64,000 bases of DNA from Batillaria attramentaria (Eukaryota > Mollusca > Gastropoda > Batillariidae): the NCBI GenBank assembly GCA_018292915.2, contig JACVVK020000056.1, positions 2,020,001 through 2,084,000 on the forward strand, given 5' to 3'. The notes beneath the pieces are model-generated. The model was not told where the DNA came from. It saw only the letters and a program-made list of their open reading frames with translations, and made no database searches. Below are positions 11,195-22,424 of the stretch, in pieces; position 1 is the stretch's first letter; every line of letters starts with the position of its first letter. The position numbers and the translations under genes were made by a program.

Positions 11195-12125
11195 CGTGAG
11201 TTGACCCTTCCGGTTTCCTCCAGGATTTCGCGAGAGCTGCACGAGTTTGGCTACGTAACATAGATTCAAATCTGGAGGAAAACGCTATATATTCCTCTTA
11301 CACATAACGTTGCAGATGACACCCTAGAAATGCTTTAAAATTCACTAAAAAAATTCACAAAAATCAGGCAGCCATAGACTCATTTGTAGAGTAAATTTAA
11401 ACAAATTCCAATGTTCCGTTTTTTGGCAATGTTGGCAGCGACCACATACCCCCTCATTCCACGGTCGTCTGCTGGCTCCTGTGCCAGCCGCGCATGAATA
11501 CAAATAGTCCACAAACCAGCCTCATTTTCCCCTAATTTTACTATTACCTGGCATGAAACTTGTTTACAAAGCCAACAAAAAGCACCAGATTGTCATTTTT
11601 TACTCTGCACACAAATTTTAAGAGGGGCAAAGATTTTCTACTATATTTAGCCGAGTAGCTGCTACTACAAGCCCCGGAAGCTAATACCGTCACGTAGCCT
11701 GTAAAAGACTCATTTAACAGTGGCCTGGTTTGGGCTGGTTCTGACAAAACAGCGTGCGGGCGAGAAATTACTTGCTTAAGTCTATTAACCAAGACAAAAG
11801 CGCTGTTAATGGGTTTATCACGCTCCGGTTTGATACGCGCATTGGCTGTCCCTCAAGCGTGTTGAACAAGTGTTAGGGTCAAATTGAGTTTTTTTCCGCA
11901 GCGACAATTTGCAAATCGAAGCTGTTAAAGTTGTTTAACTGTCGATTAAAGGTCGTCTGCCCCATATTTCTAAGCTCACAAGGAGTTTGACACGTTACAA
12001 TGAAACGAAAGTAAATGATAATCCTTGCCATGTATTCTACTGTATAAAACAACAAAACACATTGGAATGTATTACGATTACGATTATGTTCTGCATAGAT
12101 GCGTGCGAATAATACATGCGTGATG
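11195..12125. other. Unique spacer, no gene recognised
   Basis: A/T-rich non-coding DNA with no repeat that I can match. Confidence 0.5.
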
Positions 12126-12126
12126 T

Positions 12127-12210
<84 letters not shown>
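12126..12210. repeat. (GT)n microsatellite
   Basis: About 80 bp of uninterrupted GT. Confidence 0.95.
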
Positions 12211-12216
<6 letters not shown>

Positions 12217-12224
12217 TTACTCAG

Positions 12225-12357
12225 TATCTCCTTTTTTTAACAGTAGTATTAGCTCATGTAGTGTAGCAACGCCAAGTTTAAAAATCGGTATGTATATGCC
12301 TGTAACTTCTACCGTTGTAAAATAAAGGTTCTTGTTCTAGTTCTTGTTCTTGTATTT
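12225..12357 (+). repeat. Probable non-LTR retrotransposon 3' tail
   Basis: It ends in gtaaaataaaggttcttg followed by repeated ttcttg, the pattern of a LINE 3' end with simple-repeat tail. No coding part remains. Confidence 0.5.
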
Positions 12358-12540
12358 TGGGGGGTCGGTTCAGTCTTATACTAAAAAATAAACCTGAAAT
12401 TATTATGGTGTTGTCTAGCATCTTCCGGCTGAGACATCAGCACACTTACGCCCTCACACATACTGGCGTTTCAGCAGACAAGCCGAAACGCACAGCGTCT
12501 GCCGCAGCCTTGTCGCACGGCTGACTAGGAAAGTTACGGG

Positions 12541-12615
12541 CCATTAATAATAATAATAGGGCGCCTATCCCCGGGGAACGAGCTCTAGGCGCCTTACAAT
12601 CTAAAACCGAAGTAA
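12541..12615 (-). repeat. Short dispersed repeat fragment
   Basis: (ATA)n followed by gggcgcctatccccgg and ctaggcgccttacaatc. It resembles the 3' part of SINE family C (gcgcctatacaatactc) but is diverged. Confidence 0.4.
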
Positions 12616-12708
12616 AAAAAAAACAACAAAAAAAAACAATCAAACAAACAAACATAAAACAACCCATTCACTCAATGTACATTACGTAAGAACAACTAAA
12701 AAAGTAAA

Positions 12709-12709
12709 A

Positions 12710-12785
<76 letters not shown>
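12709..12785. repeat. (AC)n microsatellite
   Basis: About 75 bp of uninterrupted AC. Confidence 0.95.
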
Positions 12786-12786
<1 letters not shown>

Positions 12787-13041
12787 CACAACACAGCTGA
12801 GTATAAATAATAAAAGACAGGCACAGACAATTAAAAAGCAAGAATAAGTACTAGTGATAAAACCCAAAACAAAAGGATAGATTGGAATGAGCCATTGAGG
12901 TTCTCCTTATTGGCACGGCCAGCAAACGTCATTGTATTGCATCTAGAGCTCTATCTGATCTTAAAATAACTTGTTTGGATCGCGCACGCGCACAAACTGG
13001 CACAACCGTTCCAAATTAAAGCTTGTTTTCGGCGAAACCTA

Positions 13042-13376
13042 CCCTTAAACGGGGCAATGCGGAGCGCAACAGTGCTGTCCACAGTTGTGACACAGTTGTG
13101 ATTTTGGGGGTTTCCGCCGCTGTGGCGTCATCACAGCAGCCTGGATTTGAAATAGTCACAACTGTGACTGTGGTTTCCACAACAGATTCTGACTGGCTGT
13201 ACTACGTCACTCGGCGCGCAAACATGGCGGACTGTGCATAACATGGCGGACAGTGCATCTTCAATCGGTTTGTCACCGAGCACAGCTGTGTTCAGTTTTG
13301 TAGTTAGTAGATACGCCGAGCGCAACGACTGTGATGTGCACATGTGTGTTTCGCGCGCTGTGCCCAGTTAAGAACA
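13042..13376 (+). mobile_element. MITE family E, copy 2
   Basis: Same body as 1086-1399 and 31924-32242, with 5' end cccttaaacggggcaatgcg and 3' end gctgtgcccagttaagaac. A short internal duplication of aacatggcggac distinguishes this copy. Confidence 0.75.
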
Positions 13377-13594
13377 GGCTACAGCTGTGAACCTGGAAAC
13401 GTTTGAAGGTGGCCCTTTAAGCAATTAACACGGAAGATTTGTGTTTCGCTAAATTACATTACATGCTGTGCAGCGTTGCCATGCAAACGGTGATTGAGTT
13501 TACGAGTTCATGATCACGTCCGTAGGGGGACGTGAAGTTAGGTTGGTGAAGGTGGACACGGGGGTTGCTGGGCGAAGGGCACAAATACACAGGG

Positions 13595-13705
13595 CAAAAA
13601 AATGCCTATATATTCCCTATTAGCCTCAGGTATCATGGTCACCCCTAAAAATGCTACAATCTAGAAACAATTACTACCATGAACAGACCATTCAAAGGCA
13701 CGCAC
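13595..13705 (+). repeat. Fragment of dispersed repeat family F
   Basis: Matches 20905-21010: cctcaggtatcatggtcacc, aatgctacaatctagaaac and gaccattcaaaggcacgca. Confidence 0.6.
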
Positions 13706-13840
13706 GAGACAGGAGTTTGTCGTTGTTGTTGTTGTTGTTTTTTAATTCAATGTCTCCTTTCCACTCACTGGAGTAATGCATGTCTACTTTCTCTTTAGGC
13801 CAGACAGCCAGTTCATACAAATCCGCATGCCTCACTAGTG

Positions 13841-13898
13841 CTCGACCCGAGCATTAGACGTCCAACGCTCTACCATTCGGCCACCCCGGCTCCCCGGG
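13841..13898 (-). repeat. SINE family B head only
   Basis: Inverted tRNA-like head (gacccgagcattagacgtcc; ctaccattcggccaccccgg) without the body. Confidence 0.7.
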
Positions 13899-14949
13899 TA
13901 AACTTTAGATTCAAACGTTTTGTACTGTACGGTAATACATTTACCACCTCTTGATCTGTTCGCGAATGAAGTGATGTTTCATTGGCTTTTAACTGAGCTA
14001 TTGTCGTCAAAACTTTTGAATCTTAGTAACACCGGAAAAACTCCGCCACTTTTGTTTAGCTCCCCGTATATTTATGCAGTCTGCGGCAAAGTCGGCGAGT
14101 GTCGAGCCTCCTGCGTCGCGCGGTAAACGTGTGTCAATCAAGCGTCTGCCCCATGCAACACTTTCATTCACACATTACAATCACCGGTGACAATCGGCTA
14201 CACTGACTGAAATCGCCAGTGACACCAGATTTGCGACGCAGAAACTTATTCAGTATCTGTGCTCTTCTGCTAGTCTGACAATCTGAAGCAGAGCAGAAGT
14301 GACGACAGATCTGAGAAGGAAAAAAACCCACTTATTTGTCAAATGGTTGGAGTGTCACTACGCAAGCTAACGCATCACGGTGAATTATCTGTGTGTCGCG
14401 TGGCGGTCTGTCGTTTTGCAAGACTGACAATGTGACGCAGAGCAGAGGTGACAAGAGTCTTGAGAGAAAAAAAAAAAAAAAGAATAACAAACTGGCAGGT
14501 GGCGTTGGTGGTGTCAGTGAAAGATGCATGGTACAGGCCAACGCATCAGTCAGTCTGCGCCGGAGTGACAGTTGCCGGTGTATCACGTGGCACGCTGTCA
14601 AACTCCACTGCTGCGGCTGTCCACACGCGCGAGGCAAGTCCCAAGAGCTGGCTCCCTCGATTTCTGTTCTGAACACTGGTGGTGGTGGTCGCGGCGGGGA
14701 ACAAAGGGGTGGGTGTGCCAAACAAAACAATGATCGACAGATGTTTCTGGCTTCTCATTAGCTCTCGGGCAACCAGACGTGTAACCAGGTATCTGTCGCC
14801 ATTTACTCTGTAACTACGTCACAACAGTGGAAAGCGCAGATAGTACCAGAGTGTGCAAATCCTACCTGCATTTCCTGGTGAAGTTCTGTTCACGACGACA
14901 TCTTCTTGCTCTTGAAAAGCCCAACCGCGTTCCATCTCATCCTTACAAC
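13899..14949. other. 5' flank of receptor gene 3; internal degenerate duplication
   Basis: No other gene recognised. Two related segments (about 14260-14330 and 14405-14480) share tctgacaat...gcagagcag...gtgac...tctgagag, and a further degenerate match follows near 14500-14600. The promoter should lie here, but no TATA box can be assigned. Confidence 0.45.
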
Positions 14950-16458
14950 ATGACAAAAACACAACCCTTATCGATAGTCATGTTTATAAAGAAACACAGG
15001 GCAGCCACAGGACTTGTAAAACACAGAGCTACCGTTCTGGTGATCACATTTCTCGTCCTGGTGGTGGGCGAAGCGCAAGGCAAGGTGTTCAGGAACTCTT
15101 CCGCCTTCTACAGACTCCACTCACAAGTGTTCAGCGGATACTCACCTCACATCCGACCTGTCCGGAATGCAGCTAAAGCGTCCGAAGTAGAGCTGAACCT
15201 GTACATCAAATCTATCGTGGACATCGACGTGAAGGCCCAGAGACTGAGTCAAGTGGTGTACATGGACGTCACGTGGAAGGACGAGTTCATCACGTGGGAT
15301 CCCGAAGATTTTGATGGGGTTGCGAACTTTCTAGTCAAGCAGAAAGACATCTGGACCCCGGACGTAATGTTCGGACCTCATCTTTCTGGGCAGTCGTTGA
15401 AACTGGGCCACGACGACATGCTGCTAATGGTGTGGTATGATGGGCGAGTGTCGTGGACGCCGGATCTCACAATAGAGACCACGTGCTCCATGGACATCAC
15501 CAACTATCCCTTCGATGAGCAGCGGTGCACGTGGAGCATGTACCCATGGATGTCGGACAACGAGCACGTGAAGCTGTCGGTCCGGAACCTCAGTGGCGTT
15601 CTGGACATGCTCATCAGCGAGAATGCGGAATGGGATCTGATGGATGTGAGTACCCAGACTTGTGACTTCACTAGCGAGCATTTCGAGTTCTCCTGCATCA
15701 GCTTCACGTACAGGATCAAACGCCGCGCGACTTTCTTGGTGCTGACGATATGTGTGCCCACTGTCTTGCTAGCCGTGCTGTCCACCATGGTGTTCGGGCT
15801 GCCCGTGCAGTCTCAAGAAAAAATATCGCTTGGCGTGGCACCAGTTCTGTCCTTTGTCCTGCTGTTGTCCGTCTTGGTCAAAGTTCTGCCTCAGTCGTCC
15901 CTCCAGACATCCGTCTTCGTCGTTTACCTCGTCGCGCTCATCGTCAGCTCCACCTCATCTGTCGTTCTCACTGTTGCGATCATCTCCCTTTACCACAGAC
16001 CGGACTGCCTTCCCGTGCCTCCAGTCTTCGTCAGCTTTGTGAGTTTTCTCAAAGGGTGTGGGTGTGAGCACATTGTGTCGAAAAACCGCGAATCTGTGGT
16101 AGGACTTCCAGACACGATGAGTTGTTCCCAGAACGGGACTCGGTCCACCTTCATGGCTGACGTAAGAAGAAGTCCTGACGTGTACGTGTTCAGGTCGGAT
16201 TTTTCATCTCCCGCTCTTGAAGACGACATCTCCATTGACGACGCCACACGTCCGACGACCGACCTTGACACTAAATCCACATCAGGTCAAAGTCACTCTT
16301 CATTGTATTGTGTTTGCCAGAGTCACAAGGCGGAAGTGACGTGGCGCGACGTAGCCGCAGCTTGCGATTACGTACTCTTCCGCTTGTTCACGAGCATTGT
16401 CGTCATTGTCACGTGTGTCTGCTTCACTATGATGAACACAGGGGTGTGGAGTTTGTAG
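14950..16458 (+). CDS. Nicotinic-type Cys-loop receptor subunit 3 (intronless)
   Basis: About 502 residues from the Met at 14950; in-frame ATGs also exist at 14827 and 14980, and the last two both place a hydrophobic signal peptide near the N-terminus. The Cys loop has 13 intervening residues and contains YPFDEQ. The loop-B Trp is retained. Loop C carries two cysteines ten residues apart instead of a vicinal pair. The M1-M2 turn has QEK where subunits 1, 2 and 4 have GEK; the Glu-Lys pair still argues for a cation channel. M2 has an unusual Pro at about position 7'. M3, a longer cytoplasmic loop of about 130 residues and M4 follow, ending VWSL. Its closest relative is the gene at 26816-28291, not the two minus-strand genes. 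One exon. Confidence 0.93.
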   Translation: MTKTQPLSIVMFIKKHRAATGLVKHRATVLVITFLVLVVGEAQGKVFRNSSAFYRLHSQVFSGYSPHIRPVRNAAKASEVELNLYIKSIVDIDVKAQRLSQVVYMDVTWKDEFITWDPEDFDGVANFLVKQKDIWTPDVMFGPHLSGQSLKLGHDDMLLMVWYDGRVSWTPDLTIETTCSMDITNYPFDEQRCTWSMYPWMSDNEHVKLSVRNLSGVLDMLISENAEWDLMDVSTQTCDFTSEHFEFSCISFTYRIKRRATFLVLTICVPTVLLAVLSTMVFGLPVQSQEKISLGVAPVLSFVLLLSVLVKVLPQSSLQTSVFVVYLVALIVSSTSSVVLTVAIISLYHRPDCLPVPPVFVSFVSFLKGCGCEHIVSKNRESVVGLPDTMSCSQNGTRSTFMADVRRSPDVYVFRSDFSSPALEDDISIDDATRPTTDLDTKSTSGQSHSSLYCVCQSHKAEVTWRDVAAACDYVLFRLFTSIVVIVTCVCFTMMNTGVWSL

Positions 16459-16499
16459 CCTGGCTTTCGGATACTATGACCTACATCCGTGACCCTTAA

Positions 16500-16880
16500 G
16501 TGAAATAACGGACTTTCGGATACAATGGCCTACATCCGTGATCGCTGCCTAACTGAAATAACTGACTTACTAACGGACGGATACAACGGCCAACATCCGT
16601 GATCGCTGCCTAACTGAAATAACTGACTTACTAACGGACGGATACAATGGCCTACATCCGTGATCGCTGCCTAACTGAAATAACTGACTTACTAACGGAC
16701 GGATACAACGGCCAACATCCGTGATCGCTGCCTAACTGAAATAACTGACTTAACGGACTTTCGGATACAACGGCCTACATCGGTGATCGCTGCCTAACTG
16801 AAATAACTGACTTAACGGACTATCGGGTACGATGGTTTACATCCGTGTTAACTCAAATAACTGACTTTAACGGACTTTCG
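16500..16880. repeat. 61-bp tandem repeat downstream of receptor gene 3
   Basis: About six units of a 61-bp repeat (landmarks catccgtgatcgctgcctaa, ctgaaataactgacttac, ggacggatacaa) begin about 40 bp after the stop codon, so they probably lie in the 3' UTR. The outer units are more degenerate than the central four. Confidence 0.85.
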
Positions 16881-16899
16881 CATTCTATGTGCTACAAAT

Positions 16900-17095
16900 T
16901 TTATTATGTGATAGTGTGTTTTATTCTTCATTTTAAGTAATTTTACTGGTCAAGACTGTTTTACTTATTTTTGTAGTCTCTTTTATCAAAATGTTTATCA
17001 GTTGTGTGTCTTATTAGTATGCGGGACAGAACTGCAATTTCCCAAATCTGGGATCAATAAAGTATTCTGTATTTTGTATTCTGTACATCCATGAT
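16900..17095 (+). repeat. Non-LTR element 3' tail with polyadenylation-like signal
   Basis: It has a small stem (tttcccaaatctggga) followed by AATAAA at 17056-17061 and imperfect repeats of tattctgta. This is the form of LINE/SINE 3' ends. It could also serve as the poly(A) signal of the receptor gene 600 bp upstream. Confidence 0.55.
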
Positions 17096-17454
17096 CTCTG
17101 TATGACTGAAGTAACTGGCTTAACCCATTTGCACCCTGCGTCCCCTTTCTGTGTTATTGTTGGTTGTCGTCGTTGATGTAGTTGTTGTTTCTTGTTTGTT
17201 TGTTTGTTTGTTTTTTACAAAGAAGTGTTTGGTTTGGAATTTTCCTTTTCCTAGGACACTTGCCTGCCACGGCTGACGACTATGTCCTGTCCGGGTTTTT
17301 CTGTCAGTGTTTTCCCTTCACTTAGCTGGATTGCCTGCCACAGCTAATGAGCTCCAGCTACCCTAACCCAGTTTGCACTTTTGGTCAGTCCCCTACCCAA
17401 CACAGACCTGTTCAGCTTGGTTGAACCTGCCGGGAGCACTACGCTCCCACTGAC
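17096..17454. other. Spacer, no gene
   Basis: Nothing recognised beyond a (TTTG)n patch at 17190-17215. Confidence 0.5.
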
Positions 17455-17525
17455 ATAGCTCTAGGGGTCATCAGGGATCGCAAGCCAGCACACCGCGTCA
17501 AGATAAGTGCACTGTGCCGGCGTGA

Positions 17526-17718
17526 CATACCAAGTCGCACCCGTGAAGTGGGTGAAGCTCGGCTGTGTGGCAACAGCCTCCCCATTGGGCCCATAGCACA
17601 CCCGCTCTGGGTAGGAGCCGACCTAGGTAGGAAAAAAACCCGCTTGCCGCGGCTGGGGATCGAACCCCGGTCTCCCGGTCCATAGTCCGAAGTGTTAACC
17701 ACTACACCACGGGGGCCG
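17526..17718 (-). repeat. SINE family A, 5' half
   Basis: Inverted head (ctaaccact-like gttaaccactacaccacg, ggggatcgaaccccggtctc) and body (cacacccgctctgggtagga). The 3' half is missing. Confidence 0.8.
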
Positions 17719-17730
17719 GTCATTACAAAG

Positions 17731-17945
17731 AAGTGTAATCATGTACATCATGAGATGTGTCATACCACGGGAAGCACCCTCAAAGTCGCACCCGTGAAGT
17801 GGGTGAGCCTCGGCTTCATGGTAACAGCCTCCCCCATTGGGCCCATAGCACGCCCGCTCTCGGTAGGAGCCGACCTAGGTAGAACAACTCCCGCTTGCCT
17901 CGGGTGGGATTCGAACGCGGGTCTCCCCGGTCCATAGCACGAACA
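17731..17945 (-). repeat. SINE family A, second adjacent copy
   Basis: Same orientation and same half as 17526-17718, with its own differences (cccgctctcggtaggagccg), so it is a separate insertion or an old duplication. Confidence 0.75.
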
Positions 17946-18245
17946 CTGAGTTCAATTAATTGCAATACAAAACTTTTCATCATTTACAGGGTAAACAATG
18001 TTCATGGAATTCATACAAACAAAATTCACACTCTTACTAGTCGTTTGATGGCTGGATGGGGGAGGGGGGGGAGGGGGGCATTAATTATACAATATTTACG
18101 CTGTTCATACTGTTTTACGAAGATGCCACGAGCTAGCTCAGTTCCGCAACCATGTTATCAATTTAAAAGTATAATTTAAGTACAAGTGAGACTTTAATGG
18201 GATGATGTACATTAACAAAAAAAGTGTGTCTCTAGGTCCAAGGTC
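17946..18245. other. Spacer, no gene
   Basis: G-rich patch at 18056-18078; otherwise nothing recognised. Confidence 0.45.
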
Positions 18246-18247
18246 AA

Positions 18248-18278
<31 letters not shown>

Positions 18279-18435
18279 TCGGACATGCCCACACACAACC
18301 AAATGATGTAGCAAGGTATATTTTCATCATTGGTGGCTCCACCCCCGCCCCCCCCCCCTCCCCCGTCCTGACAACAGCCAGAAACACCCATCTGAATCAT
18401 ACTATGCAAATACGTGGCAGATCATTCCCTTGTTA

Positions 18436-18530
18436 TGACACATCTCATGATGTGGATGAGTACACGGCCCGCACCGCAGGTGTCGTAATTCCCAGACCTG
18501 GTTGACGCCGGAATATGTATGACACGAAAA
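18436..18530 (+). repeat. SINE family A, internal fragment
   Basis: Central part only: tgatgtggatgagtacacgg, then gtaattcccagacctggttg and atgtatgacac. Confidence 0.65.
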
Positions 18531-18567
18531 GTGTGTGTATGGTAGAAAGGTGTGTGTGTGGTAGAAA

Positions 18568-18681
<114 letters not shown>

Positions 18682-18779
18682 TACTGACCGTCTGTCATAC
18701 TGTCGCATACTGTGATCAAATGGAGCGGGTGTGGAGGATGAAGTCTGTGATTTTAAATGTGATTAATGTGTAATTATTT

Positions 18780-18972
18780 TTAAATAGCCATTGTAGATTA
18801 TATCTATCTGAATACTAAGACTGTTTTATGTGGTGTTTAATCAATAGAAATTTCTATTGTAATTGCAGTGTTGGTTATGTATTATTTCATGTGTATTTTT
18901 TTTTTCTTTTCATGTTTATTATTGTTTTGTTTGTCAACCACACCCAAATTTCCCTCTGGGGTAATAAAGGTT
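18780..18972 (+). repeat. Non-LTR element 3' tail
   Basis: It ends with the stem-like aatttccctctggggtaata followed by aagg, a typical LINE 3' terminus. The coding part is absent. Confidence 0.5.
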
Positions 18973-19130
18973 GGGCGGTTAACGTTCTTTTCCACCACAT
19001 ACGGGTGATATCAAAGGCGGGGCAACGATGAAAAAGCCAACACAAATATTTGGCCCCAGCCGGGATTGGAACTCACGACCCGAGCATTAGAAGTCCAACG
19101 CTCTACCATTCGGCCAACCCGGCTCCCCGG
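18973..19130 (-). repeat. SINE family B, near complete
   Basis: Inverted copy from the tail (gttaacgttcttttccacc) to the head (ctctaccattcggccaaccc). It abuts the LINE tail at 18972. Confidence 0.8.
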
Positions 19131-19167
19131 GATAATAAAGATGTATTCATTGATTGATTGATTGAAG

Positions 19168-19340
19168 TGTGCAAAATGCGACCCTGTCTCAAACCTAATG
19201 GACATCCATAGCATCATCATACCATCATCTTCATCCTCATCATCCCCAGAATCCGATCCCTAGGTGGATTCTACGCATCGCATGACCTGGGAGCTATCAC
19301 CACTGAAGCTGGCAAACGAGTTTGGGCAGAAAGAAAAACA
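19168..19340 (+). repeat. SINE family A, 3' fragment
   Basis: catccatagcatcatcat, cctcatcatccccagaatcc and gacctgggagctatcaccac match the 3' part of 28943-29432. Confidence 0.65.
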
Positions 19341-19499
19341 AAATCCAAACTTTCCTGAATCGACGACATAAAACTTTTTTTTTTTATTTTTTGGATGGGT
19401 CAGTCGTTGTCAGATCTGTTAATGGTATTGTTGTTATTCACTGGCGGCGGAACCGGGAAGAGGGGAGGCGGGGGTGGGGATGTGAGGTGGGGGGTGGAG

Positions 19500-19618
19500 G
19501 AGCCTGTTTTTGCTTTTTTTTTTTTTTCTTTCTTTTTTTTTCTTTTTTTTTTCCCTTTTTTGGGGGGGCGGGGGGGACAGGAAAAGGGAGAAAAACGAAA
19601 ACGTAATACCCCCCCCCC

Positions 19619-19701
<83 letters not shown>

Positions 19702-19735
19702 CCCCTGCCCTCCCCCCCCCTTTTTTTTCCTGTTA
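19500..19735. repeat. Low-complexity block with (CA)n
   Basis: T-rich, G-rich and C-rich homopolymers flank about 80 bp of CA (19620-19700). Long open frames here are low-complexity artefacts. Confidence 0.9.
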
Positions 19736-19917
19736 TTCGTTTGTAAATGTTTACTGAGAGGTTTCAAGAAGGTGAAATGTAAAAGAATACGTTCATTCTG
19801 TATATGTCATGAAATCTCCCTGTGTTGATTAAAACTGATAAAATCTCTCTTGACTGAAAAATGTGTTGCGTGTTTCGTGGTTTGGTTGGGGTTTTTTATG
19901 TTGTGTGATGTAATGTG

Positions 19918-19971
19918 TTTATGTCCAGTGTGTGAGAGAATGTGTGTGATTCACGTGAGCGTGCGTGTTAA
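19918..19971 (+). repeat. SINE family C fragment
   Basis: tatgtccagtgtgtgagaga followed by tgattcacgtgagcgtgcgt, as at 100-150. Confidence 0.7.
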
Positions 19972-20007
19972 TGGCGACACGATATTGTTTACACTTTGCA
20001 CAAGCCA

Positions 20008-20590
20008 GTGGCGCCGGAATCGGGGGGGCAGGGGGGCAGCTGCCCCCCCCCCCAATCTGTACCCAAGCAGGGGGGGGCAAGAGTATCTTTTTGCCCCCCC
20101 CCCCCGGAAAATCAGGTGACTATGGCAAGAGGGGGGGGGCAAAGCCATGGTCTTGCCCCCTCCCTTCCCCTACCCCCCCCCCCCTCCCCATACCCCTCTT
20201 CCTGCTCTCTCCATCATCCCACCCAAAATAGAACTCAGTTTAGCCGTTGCATGAAATAGCAAAACGACCCCCCCCCCCCCCCCCCCCGCTTTTCACTTTC
20301 TTTGGGGAACGTCCTTCCTTTCAGTGGCTCCCTGGTTCGTAAAGGTTTTTGTCTGCGCAGCATCTGAATACCCCCCCCCCCCCCCCGCTTTTCACTTTCT
20401 TTGGGCAACGTCCTACCTTTCAGTGGTTCCCTGGTTCGTAAAGGTTTTTGTCTGCGCAGCATCTAACACCCCCCCCCCCCCGCTTTTCATTTTCTCCGGG
20501 CAACGTCTTTCCTTTCACTGGCTCTGGCGTTTCCCCCCTCTGAGATTCTGCCCCCCCCCTCCCCCCCCATCTTCCGGCGCCCCTGCAAGC
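20008..20590. repeat. Poly-C/poly-G rich repeat block with about 100-bp tandem units
   Basis: It opens with a G-rich/C-rich segment (gccccccc and gggggg tracts). Three units then start at about 20265, 20370 and 20470, each made of a poly-C run, cttttca(c/t)tttct, caacgtc, a cctttca(g/c)tgg segment and, in the first two, ggtttttgtctgcgcagcat. Confidence 0.75.
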
Positions 20591-20594
20591 TGTC

Positions 20595-20740
20595 GAATAT
20601 TCAAATTCTACGACTGTTGTTTGCACTGCTGGGACGCTCAGTGTGGTCGCCGCGTCATCGAGTACGCTTTTGATGGCTCAGTGCTAGCATTACAGACGCT
20701 GTCACTATCCAGGTGTCCAAGTCAAGCGGTGTGATGATGG
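20595..20740 (-). repeat. Fragment of family F, inverted
   Basis: caaattctacgactgttgtt and cgctcagtgtggtcgccgcg are the reverse complement of the family F core at 10560-10630. Confidence 0.6.
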
Positions 20741-20904
20741 CTACCACAGCTCAAAACGATAGGTGAGCATCACAGACTCTAGTTTTGGCTAACCCATGAG
20801 TGATCGGGGAAGTCACATACAGGAGAGTGGCACCGTGACTACACGGACGCCAGCTTATATTACGGGGCGGTTGCATTTGCCAGTGCCGAAAGGACACAAA
20901 GGTT

Positions 20905-21255
20905 TCAAAATGCTTAAATATTCTATATTAACCTCAGGCATCATAATCACCACTAAAAATGCTTCAATCTAGAAACGAAAATTACATTGCGCAGACCATT
21001 CAAGGGCACGCACCTGACAGCGTCTGCAATGCTGGCACTGAGCCAACAGAAGCGTACTCGATGACAAGGCGTAACAACAGTCGTAAAATTTGAATGTTCG
21101 GCCGCTCGCGCAAAGTGTAAACAATACTGTATCGCATTAAAAGCTGTACTAATCATCAAGAGAGAGTATTTCGAGCGTACAGGCGCACCAATGGGCGAAG
21201 TTGTTCCAAAACATAAGTTGGCTTAACAAAGATGGAATAAACACGTTTAGGGTCG
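20905..21255 (+). repeat. Dispersed repeat family F, long copy
   Basis: Carries the upstream part shared with 13595-13705 and the downstream part shared with 10490-10780, so the complete unit is at least 350 bp. Confidence 0.7.
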
Positions 21256-21330
21256 GTGGGAAGTGGAGCAGCGTTATCGTTCCTGGAGGAAAAAAATGCA
21301 GTTGTCGCCCTGAATTGACTCAAATTGACT

Positions 21331-21715
21331 GGGGCGGTCGGTGGTCTAGTGGTTAAGAGACTTGTCACCAATGCGAGAGGTCAGGAGCAAAGAATTTTTC
21401 CTCTCGTATGTGGCACCGATCATTCGGGCCGATCGTCGGGGGTTCTCTCCGGGTACTCCGGCTTCCTCCCCCTCTGCTTTGGAAATGTTCAGCCCACAAA
21501 ATTTGAAACATAAATGCAATTCTAAATTCCGAAACTTAAATAGCTGAGCTGACCCTTCGCACCACGTTATGTCCAGTGTCTGAGAGAATGTGTGTGATTC
21601 ACGTGAGCGTGTGTGTTGGGTTCAGTTCGCGGCGCTTTGAGCCGATTCAGGAAATTGGGTAAAGCGCCTATACAATACTCATTAGTAGTAGTAGTAGTAG
21701 TAGTAGTAGTATTGC
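21331..21715 (+). repeat. tRNA-derived SINE, family C, full length
   Basis: Head ggtggtctagtggttaagag, a body matching 1-225, and the 3' end agcgcctatacaatactcat followed by (TAG)n. Confidence 0.8.
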
Positions 21716-22009
21716 ACACTGCACCACAATCAAACTTACGTTGGCTTAGCCAAAAAGGAATTACCCCTTTAAGTAGTATGATGTTAAACGCTACCAAAAC
21801 AGCCCCGTTGTTCACTTCAGTAATTGTGCAGTCTTTCACCCCGACCGTCAAACGAGCAGCTATCTTTGCTTGAAAAGCAAAAGTGAAGCCTTTTCCCACT
21901 GCCGTCAAAAATTTCCTTCTGTTTAATATTGCGGTAAGTTGAAAGAACCATTAGTGTGTATACGAGTCACAAGAAAGTGGTCTTTGGTAGAGGTGGGTGG
22001 GTGTTTGGG

Positions 22010-22165
22010 TGTTTAACGTCCTTTTCCACCACATACGTTTGATATCAAAGACGGGGCAACGATGAAAAAGCCAGCACAAATATTTGGCCCCGGCCGGAAT
22101 ACGAACTCACGACCCGAGCATTAGAAGTCCAACGCTCTACCATTCGGCCACCCCGGCTGCCCGTC
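22010..22165 (-). repeat. SINE family B, near complete
   Basis: Inverted copy running from the tail (gtttaacgtccttttccacc) to the head (ctctaccattcggccacccc). Confidence 0.85.
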
Positions 22166-22424
22166 TTTGTTAGGGAAATGCTGGTGTGGCATCACAGAAC
22201 TGATAAACAACAAGAATGGAATGCTTTCGAAATGACCGCATTCGGTCTGGATGAGTGAGCAGATGGGCCGGACGGGTCATTATCGGCCGTCAAGTTCCGA
22301 TGTGTCCGACTTCTTCAAGGCTGGGTCAGCAAGAGGTCGCGAACTCACGGGGGTGCATCCCAAAATGGGCGTGAGTGTTTCCAGTGCTACTCCACTCCAA
22401 ATAGCGGCACCTCCAAAACAAAAT

